DNA of 26,159 nt from assembly GCF_002871795.1 (NCBI RefSeq), contig NZ_PNHL01000022.1, forward strand, positions 1 through 26,159, written 5' to 3'. Positions 16,806 through 24,072 of this stretch are shown here, piece after piece. The translations under genes were made by a program, and so were the position numbers. Source of the DNA: Brachybacterium sp. UMB0905 (GTDB taxonomy: Bacteria; Actinomycetota; Actinomycetes; Actinomycetales; Dermabacteraceae). The notes below the pieces were generated by a model. It worked only from the letters and a program-made list of their open reading frames with translations, searched no databases and was not told where the DNA came from. Each line of letters starts with the position of its first letter. The first letter of the stretch is position 1.

Positions 16806-18652
16806 GCCCGCTCGCCGCCGTCATGAGCGCGATGGAGATCCCGCGCTCCCGCCTGCTGGCCGCCGTCGGCGCGGCCGTCGCGACCCTCGCGGCGAGCTTC
16901 GCCCTGGCCGCCGTCTCCGCGTGGCTGGTGACCACCGCGTGGACCCGCCCGCCGGTGCTGGATCTGACGGTCGCGACGGTCGCGGTGCGGGCGCTCGGCG
17001 TCTCCCGTGGCGTGTTCCGCTGGCTGGACCGCATGCTGTCCCATGACGTCGCATTGCGCGGTGTGGTCTCGCTGCGCACCGGGCTGTTCACGGCGCTGGC
17101 TCGCCGGGATGGCGATGCGATCTCGCGCTTGCGCCGCGGGGACCTGCTGGCACGCCTGGGCGATGATGCGCAGGAGATCGCCAACCACGTCATCAACGCT
17201 GTGGTCCCCGCGCTCGTGAGCGTGGTGATGACCCTCATCGTGACGATCACGCTGCTGCCGATCTCTTGGATCGCGGCGCTCGCGATGCTGGCGTCCCTCG
17301 TGGTCGCCGGGGTGCTTGCGCCGATGGCGGCGCTGCGTGCTGCGGCGCTCGCAGAGGACGCTGTCGTGGAGCATCGCACCCAGGTGACCGCGCAGGCCCT
17401 GGACACGGTGGACGATGCGTCCGTGCTGCGCGTCCAGGGCCGGCTCGAGAGCACTCTCGCGGAGCTGGACGCACAGCAGCGCGCGCATGACGCGGCGATG
17501 GACCGCGCCGCCCTCCCGTCGGCCCTCGCCGCGGGAACGGTGCCGCTGGTGATGATCCCCGCTCTGCTGGCCTCGGTGCTGGCCGCCGGACCGCTGTGGA
17601 CGCAGGGCATCCACCCGGCCGGGCTGATCGGCATCCTGCTGCTGCTGCCGCTGTCCTCCTATGAGGCGGCGCAGAACCTGCCCGCCGCCGCCTCGCAGCT
17701 GGCGCGCTCCCGCGCCGCTGCCCGTCGTCTGGTCGCCACCGCCGGGACGCCCGACCCGCGGGCCGTCACCAGTGAGGCGGAGCGCCGCGCGGCCTCCCGG
17801 GGCTTCACGAGCAGCCTGGTGCGCGCCACCTGGCAGGACTACACGGCCGGCGGCATCGGGGAGCGCGGGCAGGACGTCGAGGACCAGGATCTGGAAACCG
17901 CCGCGACACCGCTGCGAGCAGACGCGGACAACAGCGACGGTCACCCTGCAGGAGCAGTGAGCGCTGAGCCGCTGGCCACCCCGCACCTGCGCGCCCGGCA
18001 TCTCACCGCCGGATGGACGCCCGATGCCCCACGCGTCGAGAACCTCGAGCTGGATCTGCCGCCCGGGGGGCGCCTGGCAATCATCGGCCCCTCCGGAGCG
18101 GGCAAGTCCACGCTACTGGCCACCCTGGCGGGTCTGCTGCGTCCGCTGCAGGGCGAGGTCACGCTCGATGACGCCGATCTCGCAGACCTCTCCCCCACAG
18201 AGCAGCGCCGCCGGATCGTCATGTTCGCCGAGGACGCCCATGTCTTCGCCACCACGGTGGCGGAGAACGTGCGGGTGGCCCGCGGTGATGTGACCGACGC
18301 CGAGATCGCCGCGGCTCTTGAGGCTGTGGGGCTCGGTACATGGGTGGAGCAGCTGCCGGAGGGTCTTGCCACGGTGCTGGGGCCCGACGGGACGACGGTC
18401 TCCGGCGGGGAACGTCGGCGCCTGCTGCTGGCCCGCGCCGTGGTGCGCTCTGCGCCCATCACGCTGCTGGATGAGCCCACCGAGCATCTGGATCCCGAGC
18501 TCGGTGATGCGCTGCTGGGTCGTCTGCTGGGCCCTTCGTCCGATCCGCTGCTCCCCGCCGCCGCTACCGTGGTGGTCGTCACGCATCGCGTGGAGGCAAT
18601 CCCGCCGGGCACGGCGGTGCTGGACCTCGCTGCGCTGCCCCATCTTGCCTAG
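16802..18652 (+). CDS. cydC: Thiol reductant ABC exporter subunit CydC
   Basis: This is the second half of the CydDC exporter (616 residues). It has six hydrophobic segments in the first 300 residues and an ATPase domain with Walker A GPSGAGKS (429-436), the canonical signature VSGGERRR (about 534-541), Walker B LLDEPTEHLD and the switch histidine in VVTHR. Between membrane and ATPase domains lies a long polar, acidic linker (about 313-398) with no obvious fold, longer than in E. coli CydC. The start overlaps the cydD stop by 4 bp, which would favour equal production of the two halves. The only residue-level oddity is the linker. Confidence 0.93.
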   Translation: MSPLAAVMSAMEIPRSRLLAAVGAAVATLAASFALAAVSAWLVTTAWTRPPVLDLTVATVAVRALGVSRGVFRWLDRMLSHDVALRGVVSLRTGLFTALARRDGDAISRLRRGDLLARLGDDAQEIANHVINAVVPALVSVVMTLIVTITLLPISWIAALAMLASLVVAGVLAPMAALRAAALAEDAVVEHRTQVTAQALDTVDDASVLRVQGRLESTLAELDAQQRAHDAAMDRAALPSALAAGTVPLVMIPALLASVLAAGPLWTQGIHPAGLIGILLLLPLSSYEAAQNLPAAASQLARSRAAARRLVATAGTPDPRAVTSEAERRAASRGFTSSLVRATWQDYTAGGIGERGQDVEDQDLETAATPLRADADNSDGHPAGAVSAEPLATPHLRARHLTAGWTPDAPRVENLELDLPPGGRLAIIGPSGAGKSTLLATLAGLLRPLQGEVTLDDADLADLSPTEQRRRIVMFAEDAHVFATTVAENVRVARGDVTDAEIAAALEAVGLGTWVEQLPEGLATVLGPDGTTVSGGERRRLLLARAVVRSAPITLLDEPTEHLDPELGDALLGRLLGPSSDPLLPAAATVVVVTHRVEAIPPGTAVLDLAALPHLA

Positions 18653-18662
18653 AGGACGCCCG

Positions 18663-19802
18663 ATGACCACGACGATTGCCGCCGCCCCGGCCACCGGTGC
18701 GCGAGCCCGCCTGCAGGACCTGTGCGCCGCCGTGCTCGCCGGCGGGGAGAGCGAGGACCTGCTGGAGCTGCTGGTCCGCTCGGCCCGCAGCGATCTGGAT
18801 GCTCGCAGTGCTCTCCTGCTGACGCCGCTCGAGCCGTCCCGCTGGGGCGTGGAGATGGTGGATGGGCCCGATGCCGCTCAGCTGCTCGGTGAGCAGGTGC
18901 CCGCCACCTCCGCGATCGGGCGGGGGCTGCGCGATGAGGATGTTGCGGCACTCGAGGCCGTGGAGACGCTCACCATCGGTGAGGAGACCTGCCGGGTGCT
19001 CATCGCCGTGATCGACGCGGGCGAGCAGGGCATCGGTCTGCTGACCGCCCTGCGCGCCCAGGATGCCGAGCCGTTCGATGCGCTCTGCCGCGAGCGTCTG
19101 GACGCCCTGGCGGGCCTGATCGGCCTGACGCTGCGCCTGCCCACCCTGGGGGCGTCGGCCCAGGTAGACGATGAGCGCTCCCGGATCGCCCGGGACCTGC
19201 ACGACCTTGCGATCCAGGAGCTGTTCGCCGTCGGCATGGAGCTCGAGAGCCTGGTAGACGATCTGGGCTCCCCCGAGGAGCCGCCCACGAACACGCGGAT
19301 TCGCACGTCGGTGAAGACCTCGGTGCAGGGGGTCGAGAACGCGGTCGCGCAGATCCGCCAGATCGTGCAGTCGCTGCGCCGCGAGCGACTGGAGGCGACG
19401 CTGTCCGAACAGCTGCGCCACGAAGTGGGGCTCGCCACCGCGGGCCTCGGCTTCGTGCCCTCGCTGCGACTGCCGCAGGATTCGGCGCACATGGACGCGG
19501 AGATCCCGCCGGAGATCGCGGAGGACGTCGTGGCCGTGGTGCGTGAGTGTCTTGCCAACGCTGCCCGGCACGCGCATGCCAGCGCCGTCGCGGTGTCGGT
19601 GAGCGTGTTCTCCGAGGGCGTGGACCGGGTGGTGCAGGTGAACGTCTCGGACAACGGCCGCGGGATCGACCCCACGGTGCGTCGCCGCAGCGGGCTGGCG
19701 AACATGTCCTCCCGAGCGCGGCGTCACTCCGGGTGGGTCGATGCGATCAACCTCGAACCGGGCACGATGATCTCCTGGCGAGTCACGCTGCCGGTGGAGT
19801 GA
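18663..19802 (+). CDS. GAF-domain sensor histidine kinase (DosS/NarX-like, HisKA_3)
   Basis: This 379-residue cytoplasmic kinase has a GAF-like sensor region (about 25-160), a HisKA_3 dimerisation helix with the phospho-acceptor H180 in RIARDLHDLAIQELF, and an HATPase domain. The ATPase domain has N-box E295/N299 (ECLANAARH), D330-GRG and a short G2 box RSGLANM. The DLHD context is that of mycobacterial DosS/DosT. Unlike those, there is one GAF region and no histidine anywhere before H180, so a His-bound heme is excluded; cysteines C21, C110 and C142 are present. No membrane segment is visible. It follows cydC by 10 nt with AGAGGA as ribosome site, so it belongs to the cyd operon. The probable partner regulator is convergent, 31 nt away. 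Confidence 0.9.
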   Translation: MTTTIAAAPATGARARLQDLCAAVLAGGESEDLLELLVRSARSDLDARSALLLTPLEPSRWGVEMVDGPDAAQLLGEQVPATSAIGRGLRDEDVAALEAVETLTIGEETCRVLIAVIDAGEQGIGLLTALRAQDAEPFDALCRERLDALAGLIGLTLRLPTLGASAQVDDERSRIARDLHDLAIQELFAVGMELESLVDDLGSPEEPPTNTRIRTSVKTSVQGVENAVAQIRQIVQSLRRERLEATLSEQLRHEVGLATAGLGFVPSLRLPQDSAHMDAEIPPEIAEDVVAVVRECLANAARHAHASAVAVSVSVFSEGVDRVVQVNVSDNGRGIDPTVRRRSGLANMSSRARRHSGWVDAINLEPGTMISWRVTLPVE

Positions 19803-19833
19803 TCAGCGCGTCGGCTCTGGTCGGCGCGTCAGC

Positions 19834-20457
19834 TCACTTCCAGCCAGCGCGGCGCCGTGCCGCAACCATCGCCGCCACCTGGGTGCGGCGCTGCATGCCC
19901 AGGGCCTGCAGGATCACGGTCACGCGGTTCTTCACGGTCTTCTCGGCGATGCCGAGGTTCTCGGCGATCTCGCGATTGGAGTGCCCATCGCCGATGAGCT
20001 CGACGATCCGCTGATCCGAGGCGGACAGCTCCGGTCCCTCATCACCGCGGTCGGCGGGCCACACCGTGCGGCCCTCATGGACGGCGCAGATGGACTCGAC
20101 GATCTCCTGCGAGCGGGCGGACTTGAGCATCAGCCCCGCCGCACCGGCGGCGCGGGACTCCCGCAGCGCCGCATCGTCATCGAAGCTCGTGAGCACCAGC
20201 ATCGTCTGCTCAGGGTTGAGATCCCGGGCCGCATCCATGACGTCGATTCCGGTGCCGTCCGGCAGCTGCAGATCCACCACCAGCACATCGGGGCGGATGG
20301 CGGGCAGACGACGCCGCGCCTCGGCGACCGAGGATGCCTCCCCGATGACACGGAGCGCGGGACTGGACTCGATGGCCGTGACAATGCCACGTCGGACCAC
20401 TTCGTGGTCATCCACCAACATGACGCGGATCGGTCCGGGAGTATCGGTCGCTGTCAC
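19834..20457 (-). CDS. NarL/DosR-type response regulator
   Basis: The 207-residue protein has a receiver domain with acidic pair D16/D17 (LVDDHEVVRRG), phospho-acceptor D62 in VVDLQLPDG, T90 and K112. A LuxR-type helix-turn-helix follows (about 144-200; NREIAENLGIAEKTVKNRV). The run AEKTVKN...LGM.RRTQ is strikingly like the DNA-binding end of mycobacterial DosR/DevR, which recognises GGGAC/GTCCC half-sites. I place the start at GTG 20457: AGGAAGGA lies upstream and it overlaps the mutM stop as GTGA; the extra N-terminal residues of the longer frame are not family-like. It is thus the last gene of the coaD-DUF177-rnc-mutM cluster, not of the kinase operon. Confidence 0.92.
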   Translation of the reverse strand: MTATDTPGPIRVMLVDDHEVVRRGIVTAIESSPALRVIGEASSVAEARRRLPAIRPDVLVVDLQLPDGTGIDVMDAARDLNPEQTMLVLTSFDDDAALRESRAAGAAGLMLKSARSQEIVESICAVHEGRTVWPADRGDEGPELSASDQRIVELIGDGHSNREIAENLGIAEKTVKNRVTVILQALGMQRRTQVAAMVAARRRAGWK

Positions 20458-21395
20458 GAAGCGTCCTTCCTGAAGTTCGCGGGGGAAAGGGCCCGTCGGG
20501 GTTGGCACCGGGGGCAGAAGTGCGAGGAACGCCCCTGGTGGAAGACTCGTCGCAGCAATCTACCGCACCGCAGGCACGGCTGCCCCTCCCGGCCGTACGC
20601 AGACAGCGAGCGGGCGAAGTAGCCACTGCGCCCGTCGACGTTCACGTAGAGGGCATCGAAGCTGGTGCCGCCCACGGCCAGGGCCCGTTCCATGACCTCC
20701 GCCGCAGCACGCAGGATGTTCAGCGCGCGCCGCTGCGTGAGGGCCGCACCGGGGGTGTCGTGGCGGATGCGGGCGCTCCACAGCGCTTCATCGGCGTAGA
20801 TGTTACCTATGCCGGACACGATCTCCTGGGCGAGCAGCAGGGACTTGATGCCGGCGCGGCGCCGACGCAGCTCGCGGGCGATCGCGGGCAGATCCGCAGC
20901 GGGGTCCAGCAGATCGCGGGCCACATGCGCGAGGTCCACGGGCAGCAGGTCATCGGGGCTGTCCGCAGCGGCTGGTCGGCCATCGGCAGTGGGTGCGAGA
21001 TCGGTGGCCCACAGCCCGCCGAACAGCCGCTGATCCACCAGGTCGATGCGGGCACCGTCGTCCAGATGCATTGAGAGCCGACGGTGGCGCAGCTCCTGGG
21101 CGGCGTCATGCGCGGCAGTGGTGATGCGCAGCTGGCCGCTCATGCCCAGGTGGCCCATCAGCGCTTCACCGGTTTCGGCCCCATCGGCCTCCTGCAGGCG
21201 CCACCACAGGAACTTTCCGCGCCGCACCACGGCGGCGAGGCGGCGCCCTTCGACGGCGGCGCGCAGTCGGTCCACTCCCCCGCGCTGGCGGCGGATGATC
21301 CGCTCATCCAGCACCTCGAGGGAGGTGACGGTGCGGCCGACGGTGCGGGGCACGAGGCCCCGTCGGACCACTTCGACCTCGGGCAGCTCGGGCAT
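20454..21395 (-). CDS. mutM: Formamidopyrimidine-DNA glycosylase (Fpg)
   Basis: MutM removes 8-oxoguanine and ring-opened purines and cuts the DNA by beta/delta elimination. The 313-residue protein begins MPELPEVEVVRRG, giving the catalytic P2 and E3. It has K61 in RRGKFLWW, the helix-two-turn-helix region (about 187-206; IVSGIGNIYADEAL) and a C-terminal zinc finger with C274, C277, C294 and C297. All key residues are present. A small insertion of about 15 residues at 134-150 is rich in A/P/D. It starts 3 nt after the rnc stop, and its own stop overlaps the response-regulator start. Confidence 0.97.
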   Translation of the reverse strand: MPELPEVEVVRRGLVPRTVGRTVTSLEVLDERIIRRQRGGVDRLRAAVEGRRLAAVVRRGKFLWWRLQEADGAETGEALMGHLGMSGQLRITTAAHDAAQELRHRRLSMHLDDGARIDLVDQRLFGGLWATDLAPTADGRPAAADSPDDLLPVDLAHVARDLLDPAADLPAIARELRRRRAGIKSLLLAQEIVSGIGNIYADEALWSARIRHDTPGAALTQRRALNILRAAAEVMERALAVGGTSFDALYVNVDGRSGYFARSLSAYGREGQPCLRCGRLLRRVFHQGRSSHFCPRCQPRRALSPANFRKDAS

Positions 21396-21398
21396 GGG

Positions 21399-22151
21399 TC
21401 AGCTGCCCGGCAGCAGGGATTCCCCGCGCTCGGCGAGGATGCCGCGCACGGCGTTCTGGGCGGCGGCGAGCTCGGCGTCCTTCTTCGAGGCGCCCTCACC
21501 GGTGGCGGAGACGATGCCCTCGATGCTCACGTGGGCGGTGTAGGTCTTGGCGTGCTCGGCTCCGGATTCGCTGATGCGGTAGACGACGCTGCCGCCTTCC
21601 GCGGCGGCGATCTCCTGCAGGCGGGTCTTGAAGTCGTAGCCGGTGGCCAGGAACTCTTCGGAGCTCAGCAGCGGCTCCAGCAGATCCAGCACGAAGCGGC
21701 GGGACACGTCCTGCCCGAGAGCAAGGTGGACGCTGCCGATCACGGCCTCGGTGGTGTCGGCGAGGATCGAGGGTTTGGAGCGTCCACCGGTGAGGTCCTC
21801 GCCGCGGCCGAGCTTGACGTAGGCCCCGAGGTCCAGGCGGCTGGCGACGACGGCGAGGGCGCGGGTGCTGACGGTCGCGGCGCGGCGGCGGGCGAGCTCA
21901 CCCTCGGTGAGCGTGGGGTAGCTGGCGTAAAGGTGCTCGGTGACGGCAAGCTGCAGCACCGCATCGCCCAGGAACTCCAGGCGCTCGTTATGCGGGATGC
22001 CGTCGTGCTCATAGGAGTAGGAGCGGTGGATCAGCGCGAGGTCCAGCAGCCCGGATTCGCGCAGGTCGACGGCCTGCCCGGCGTCCAGCGGAAGCTTCTC
22101 GAGCAGCCCCGCGGGGTCGGCGGCTTCGGTGGCGCGGCGACGGCGGGCCAT
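21399..22151 (-). CDS. rnc: Ribonuclease III
   Basis: RNase III cleaves double-stranded RNA in rRNA processing and mRNA control. The 250-residue protein has the signature HNERLEFLGDAVL (54-66) with E59 and D63, the second metal-binding pair D132/E135 (ADTTEAVIGS), and a C-terminal double-stranded-RNA-binding domain (from about 173; GEGASKKDAELAAAQNA). Threonine T134 stands where phenylalanine is most common, which should not affect catalysis. The ATG shares its A with the TGA of the upstream DUF177 gene (TGATG), a sign of coupled translation. Confidence 0.97.
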   Translation of the reverse strand: MARRRRATEAADPAGLLEKLPLDAGQAVDLRESGLLDLALIHRSYSYEHDGIPHNERLEFLGDAVLQLAVTEHLYASYPTLTEGELARRRAATVSTRALAVVASRLDLGAYVKLGRGEDLTGGRSKPSILADTTEAVIGSVHLALGQDVSRRFVLDLLEPLLSSEEFLATGYDFKTRLQEIAAAEGGSVVYRISESGAEHAKTYTAHVSIEGIVSATGEGASKKDAELAAAQNAVRGILAERGESLLPGS

Positions 22152-22798
22152 CAGGCGTCCTGCCCGGGGCGGTCGGTGCTGTTCGTGTCAACCGCGTCCG
22201 TGCCCTCAGTGGGCTCGGGGTCCGTGCCCTCGGCGCTGTCGTCGGAGTTGGCGAAGAAGCCCTGGAGGGCGGCGAAGCGGCCGTCGATCACCTCGTGCTC
22301 GTGCTCCGGGTCTTCCTCCATGCGGAAACCGCACTGGGAGCACAGACCCGGGCAATCGGGGCGGCACAGGGGGCGCTCCTCGGCGTCCATGGCGAGGCTG
22401 TCGCGCACGAGCGGACCCAGCGGCGCTTCATCGTCCTCGAGCAGGGCGGTGTCCTCCCGCTCCTCAGCCGGGACCTTCTCGGGGTACATGAACAGCTCGC
22501 CGATGCGGGCGGTGACGTCCTGGTCCACGGGGTCCAGGCAGCGGCTGCATTCGCCTTCGAGGTGGCTGCTGACGGTGCCGTGGACGTAGATGCCTTCGAC
22601 CACGGATTCGAGCTCGGCCTCGACGGTGATGTCGGCGCCGGTGGGGACGGTCATGGCGAGGCTGCCGATCTGTTCATCACCGGGCGCGGGTACGGAGCGC
22701 TCCACATGGCGGTGCGTGCCGACGCGGCCGACGAGGTCGACGACGTCCAGGCGCAGAGCCTGGTCGAGTTCGGTCGGGGCGGGGGTGTCGGTGGTCAT
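22151..22798 (-). CDS. YceD/DUF177 family protein
   Basis: DUF177 (YceD) proteins are linked to large-subunit rRNA and ribosome biogenesis; in most bacteria the gene is followed by rpmF (bL32). The 215-residue protein shows the typical cysteine pairs: C84/C87 (GECSRCLDP) and C145, C149, C153, C156 (LCRPDCPGLCSQCG), likely binding metal. An acidic, threonine-rich tail (about 184-215) is appended. The ATG at 22798 has GGAGGAG upstream. Here rnc follows at once, with no rpmF between. Confidence 0.92.
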   Translation of the reverse strand: MTTDTPAPTELDQALRLDVVDLVGRVGTHRHVERSVPAPGDEQIGSLAMTVPTGADITVEAELESVVEGIYVHGTVSSHLEGECSRCLDPVDQDVTARIGELFMYPEKVPAEEREDTALLEDDEAPLGPLVRDSLAMDAEERPLCRPDCPGLCSQCGFRMEEDPEHEHEVIDGRFAALQGFFANSDDSAEGTDPEPTEGTDAVDTNSTDRPGQDA

Positions 22799-22882
22799 CG
22801 GGTCTCCTCCAGGGAAGGGGTGCAGATCAGGCTGAGGCGCTGGCCCGCGGACGGGAGTTGGGGCGCTGGTGGCCGATGGGGG

Positions 22883-23365
22883 TCAGGGGTGGGTGCGCAG
22901 CGCGTCGAGGGATGCGGCGGGCAGCAGGTCGCTCACGTCTCCGCCGAGGCTGTGGACCTCGCGGACCAGGGAGGAGGAGATGTGGGCGTATGCAGCGTCG
23001 GTGAGCAGGAAGATCGTCTCGATGCCCGCGAGGTGGTGGTTCATGCGTGCCATCGGCTCTTCGTAGGCGAGGTCAAGCTGAGAGCGCAGTCCTCGCACGA
23101 CGGCACCGGCTCCGACCTCGCGGCAGAAGTCCACGAGCAGACCGCGCGGCAGGGTGCGGACCTCTGCGTGCGCGGCAAGATCCTCCGTCGCGAGGGTTCG
23201 CTCGATGGCGGTGGTGCGCTCGTCGATGCTCAGCAGGCTCTGCTTGGAGGGGTTGTGGGTGACGGCGATGATCACGCGGTGCCCCAGTGCGACGGCCCGT
23301 CGGGTGAGGTCCAAGTGCCCCAGGGTGAGGGGGTCGAAGGAGCCGGGCAGGACGACGGTGCTCAT
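22883..23365 (-). CDS. coaD: Pantetheine-phosphate adenylyltransferase
   Basis: CoaD transfers AMP to 4'-phosphopantetheine, the next-to-last step of coenzyme A synthesis. The 160-residue protein is full length, with PGSFDPLTLGH (7-17; nucleotidyltransferase signature), RGLLVDF, VVRGLRSQLD, the E.PMARMN stretch and the second ATP motif ISSSLVREV. No ribosome site precedes the ATG at 23365. Instead TACAGT (23377-23372) ends 6 nt before it, suggesting a leaderless message. DUF177 follows after 84 nt. Confidence 0.97.
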   Translation of the reverse strand: MSTVVLPGSFDPLTLGHLDLTRRAVALGHRVIIAVTHNPSKQSLLSIDERTTAIERTLATEDLAAHAEVRTLPRGLLVDFCREVGAGAVVRGLRSQLDLAYEEPMARMNHHLAGIETIFLLTDAAYAHISSSLVREVHSLGGDVSDLLPAASLDALRTHP

Positions 23366-23371
23366 ACCGCC

Positions 23372-23377
23372 ACTGTA
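23372..23377 (-). promoter_or_regulatory. Candidate -10 of a leaderless coaD promoter
   Basis: TACAGT fits the TANNNT pattern and is followed by six bases (GGCGGT) and then the coaD ATG. No Shine-Dalgarno sequence is present, and no convincing -35 could be seen 16-18 nt upstream. Confidence 0.4.
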
Positions 23378-23400
23378 GTGCGGGCGCGGCGTATGGACTC

Positions 23401-23784
23401 TCAGGCGAGTTGCACCGTCACCTCGTGGTTCCCGTCCTCGTCGATGTCGCCGATGCTGAGGGTTCCTAGCTTGCCAACGAGCTGGCCGGTGCCGGATCCG
23501 GGGGCGATCACGTAGCTCAGCTGGGGCTCGCCCCCGACCATGGTGCCGAGCTGCAGGAAGGTCAGGGTGCCGGCGCGACCGGCGATAGCGCCCTCGAAGG
23601 TCTCGGTGGCGACGTACCCGGCATCACCCGTGGCGGGATCTCCGGCGGTGGTCATGGTGCCGTGGGAGGTGCCGGTGAGGTCGCCGCTCCAGGTCTTGGC
23701 GAGGTCGAAGCGGGCGGCGGAACCGGGGATGGGGTCGGCGGGGGTGAGCTGGACGGTGAAGGTGGCGCGCAGCGTCGTCGTCAT
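23401..23784 (-). CDS. DUF3224 family protein
   Basis: The 127-residue protein starts MTTTLRATFTV and shows the pattern of DUF3224: F.V.L.P, a strand with KTWSGDLTGTSHGTM, YVATETFEGAIAGRAGTLTF, and the end GTLSIGDIDEDGNHEVTVQ. The family is a small beta-barrel resembling allene-oxide-cyclase-like folds; its biochemical role is not known to me. No signal peptide is evident, so it should be cytoplasmic. The ATG lacks a ribosome site; CATACT ends 6 nt upstream, again as in leaderless genes. It lies 35 nt before coaD in the same direction but is not an established partner of it. Confidence 0.85.
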   Translation of the reverse strand: MTTTLRATFTVQLTPADPIPGSAARFDLAKTWSGDLTGTSHGTMTTAGDPATGDAGYVATETFEGAIAGRAGTLTFLQLGTMVGGEPQLSYVIAPGSGTGQLVGKLGTLSIGDIDEDGNHEVTVQLA

Positions 23785-23904
23785 GCGGCCAGTATGCCGG
23801 GGAGGGCGGGAGGTCAGCTAGGGGGCAGAACCTGAGAGCCATGCAGGTGAGGCGCGAGGGGCGTGAGCGGCGCGGGACTGCTGGGGCGAGCCCGCCCAGC
23901 TGGT

Positions 23905-23977
23905 TCCGCGGACGGTACTCAGGCGACCGGCCGCACGCATATAGCAGGTGGCCGGTCGTCTGAGTGCCGTTCGTGGA
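23905..23977 (+). repeat. Long near-perfect inverted repeat (30-bp stem, 13-nt loop)
   Basis: Left arm 23905-23934 pairs with right arm 23948-23977 without a bulge: 25 Watson-Crick and 5 G-T pairs when read on the plus strand. The loop at 23935-23947 is AT-richer (centre GCATATAGC). It lies in the 282-bp gap between DUF3224 and the HNH gene, in which no gene is credible. No T-run follows, so a simple terminator is unlikely. A small RNA, a palindromic miniature element or a protein-binding palindrome are possible. Confidence 0.75.
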
Positions 23978-24034
23978 TGGGGCTCGGCGGGCTCGCGGTC
24001 ATGGGGCACGCAGTTCAGGTGCGTGTGGGCAAGC

Positions 24035-24072
24035 GGGAGCGGTGCCGCCAGTAGGGAGCGGTGCTCTCAGTA
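24035..24072. repeat. Tandem 19-bp duplication across the HNH gene stop
   Basis: Units 24035-24053 and 24054-24072 agree at 16 of 19 positions (both start GGGAGCGGTGC and end CAGTA). The HNH gene's stop codon (24067-24069) falls inside the second unit, so the current C-terminus may have been set by the duplication or by later drift. Confidence 0.6.

Noticed and set aside
19806..19835. Direct repeat GCGCGTCGGCTC / GCGCGTCAGCTC between kinase and regulator, considered as a terminator or binding site
   Set aside because: It is a direct, not inverted, repeat of common GC-rich words, and one copy overlaps the regulator stop; no support for a function.
20458..20508. Longer N-terminus for the response regulator
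   Set aside because: The 17 extra residues are not receiver-like and lie within mutM; the GTG at 20457 has a good ribosome site and the usual GTGA overlap.
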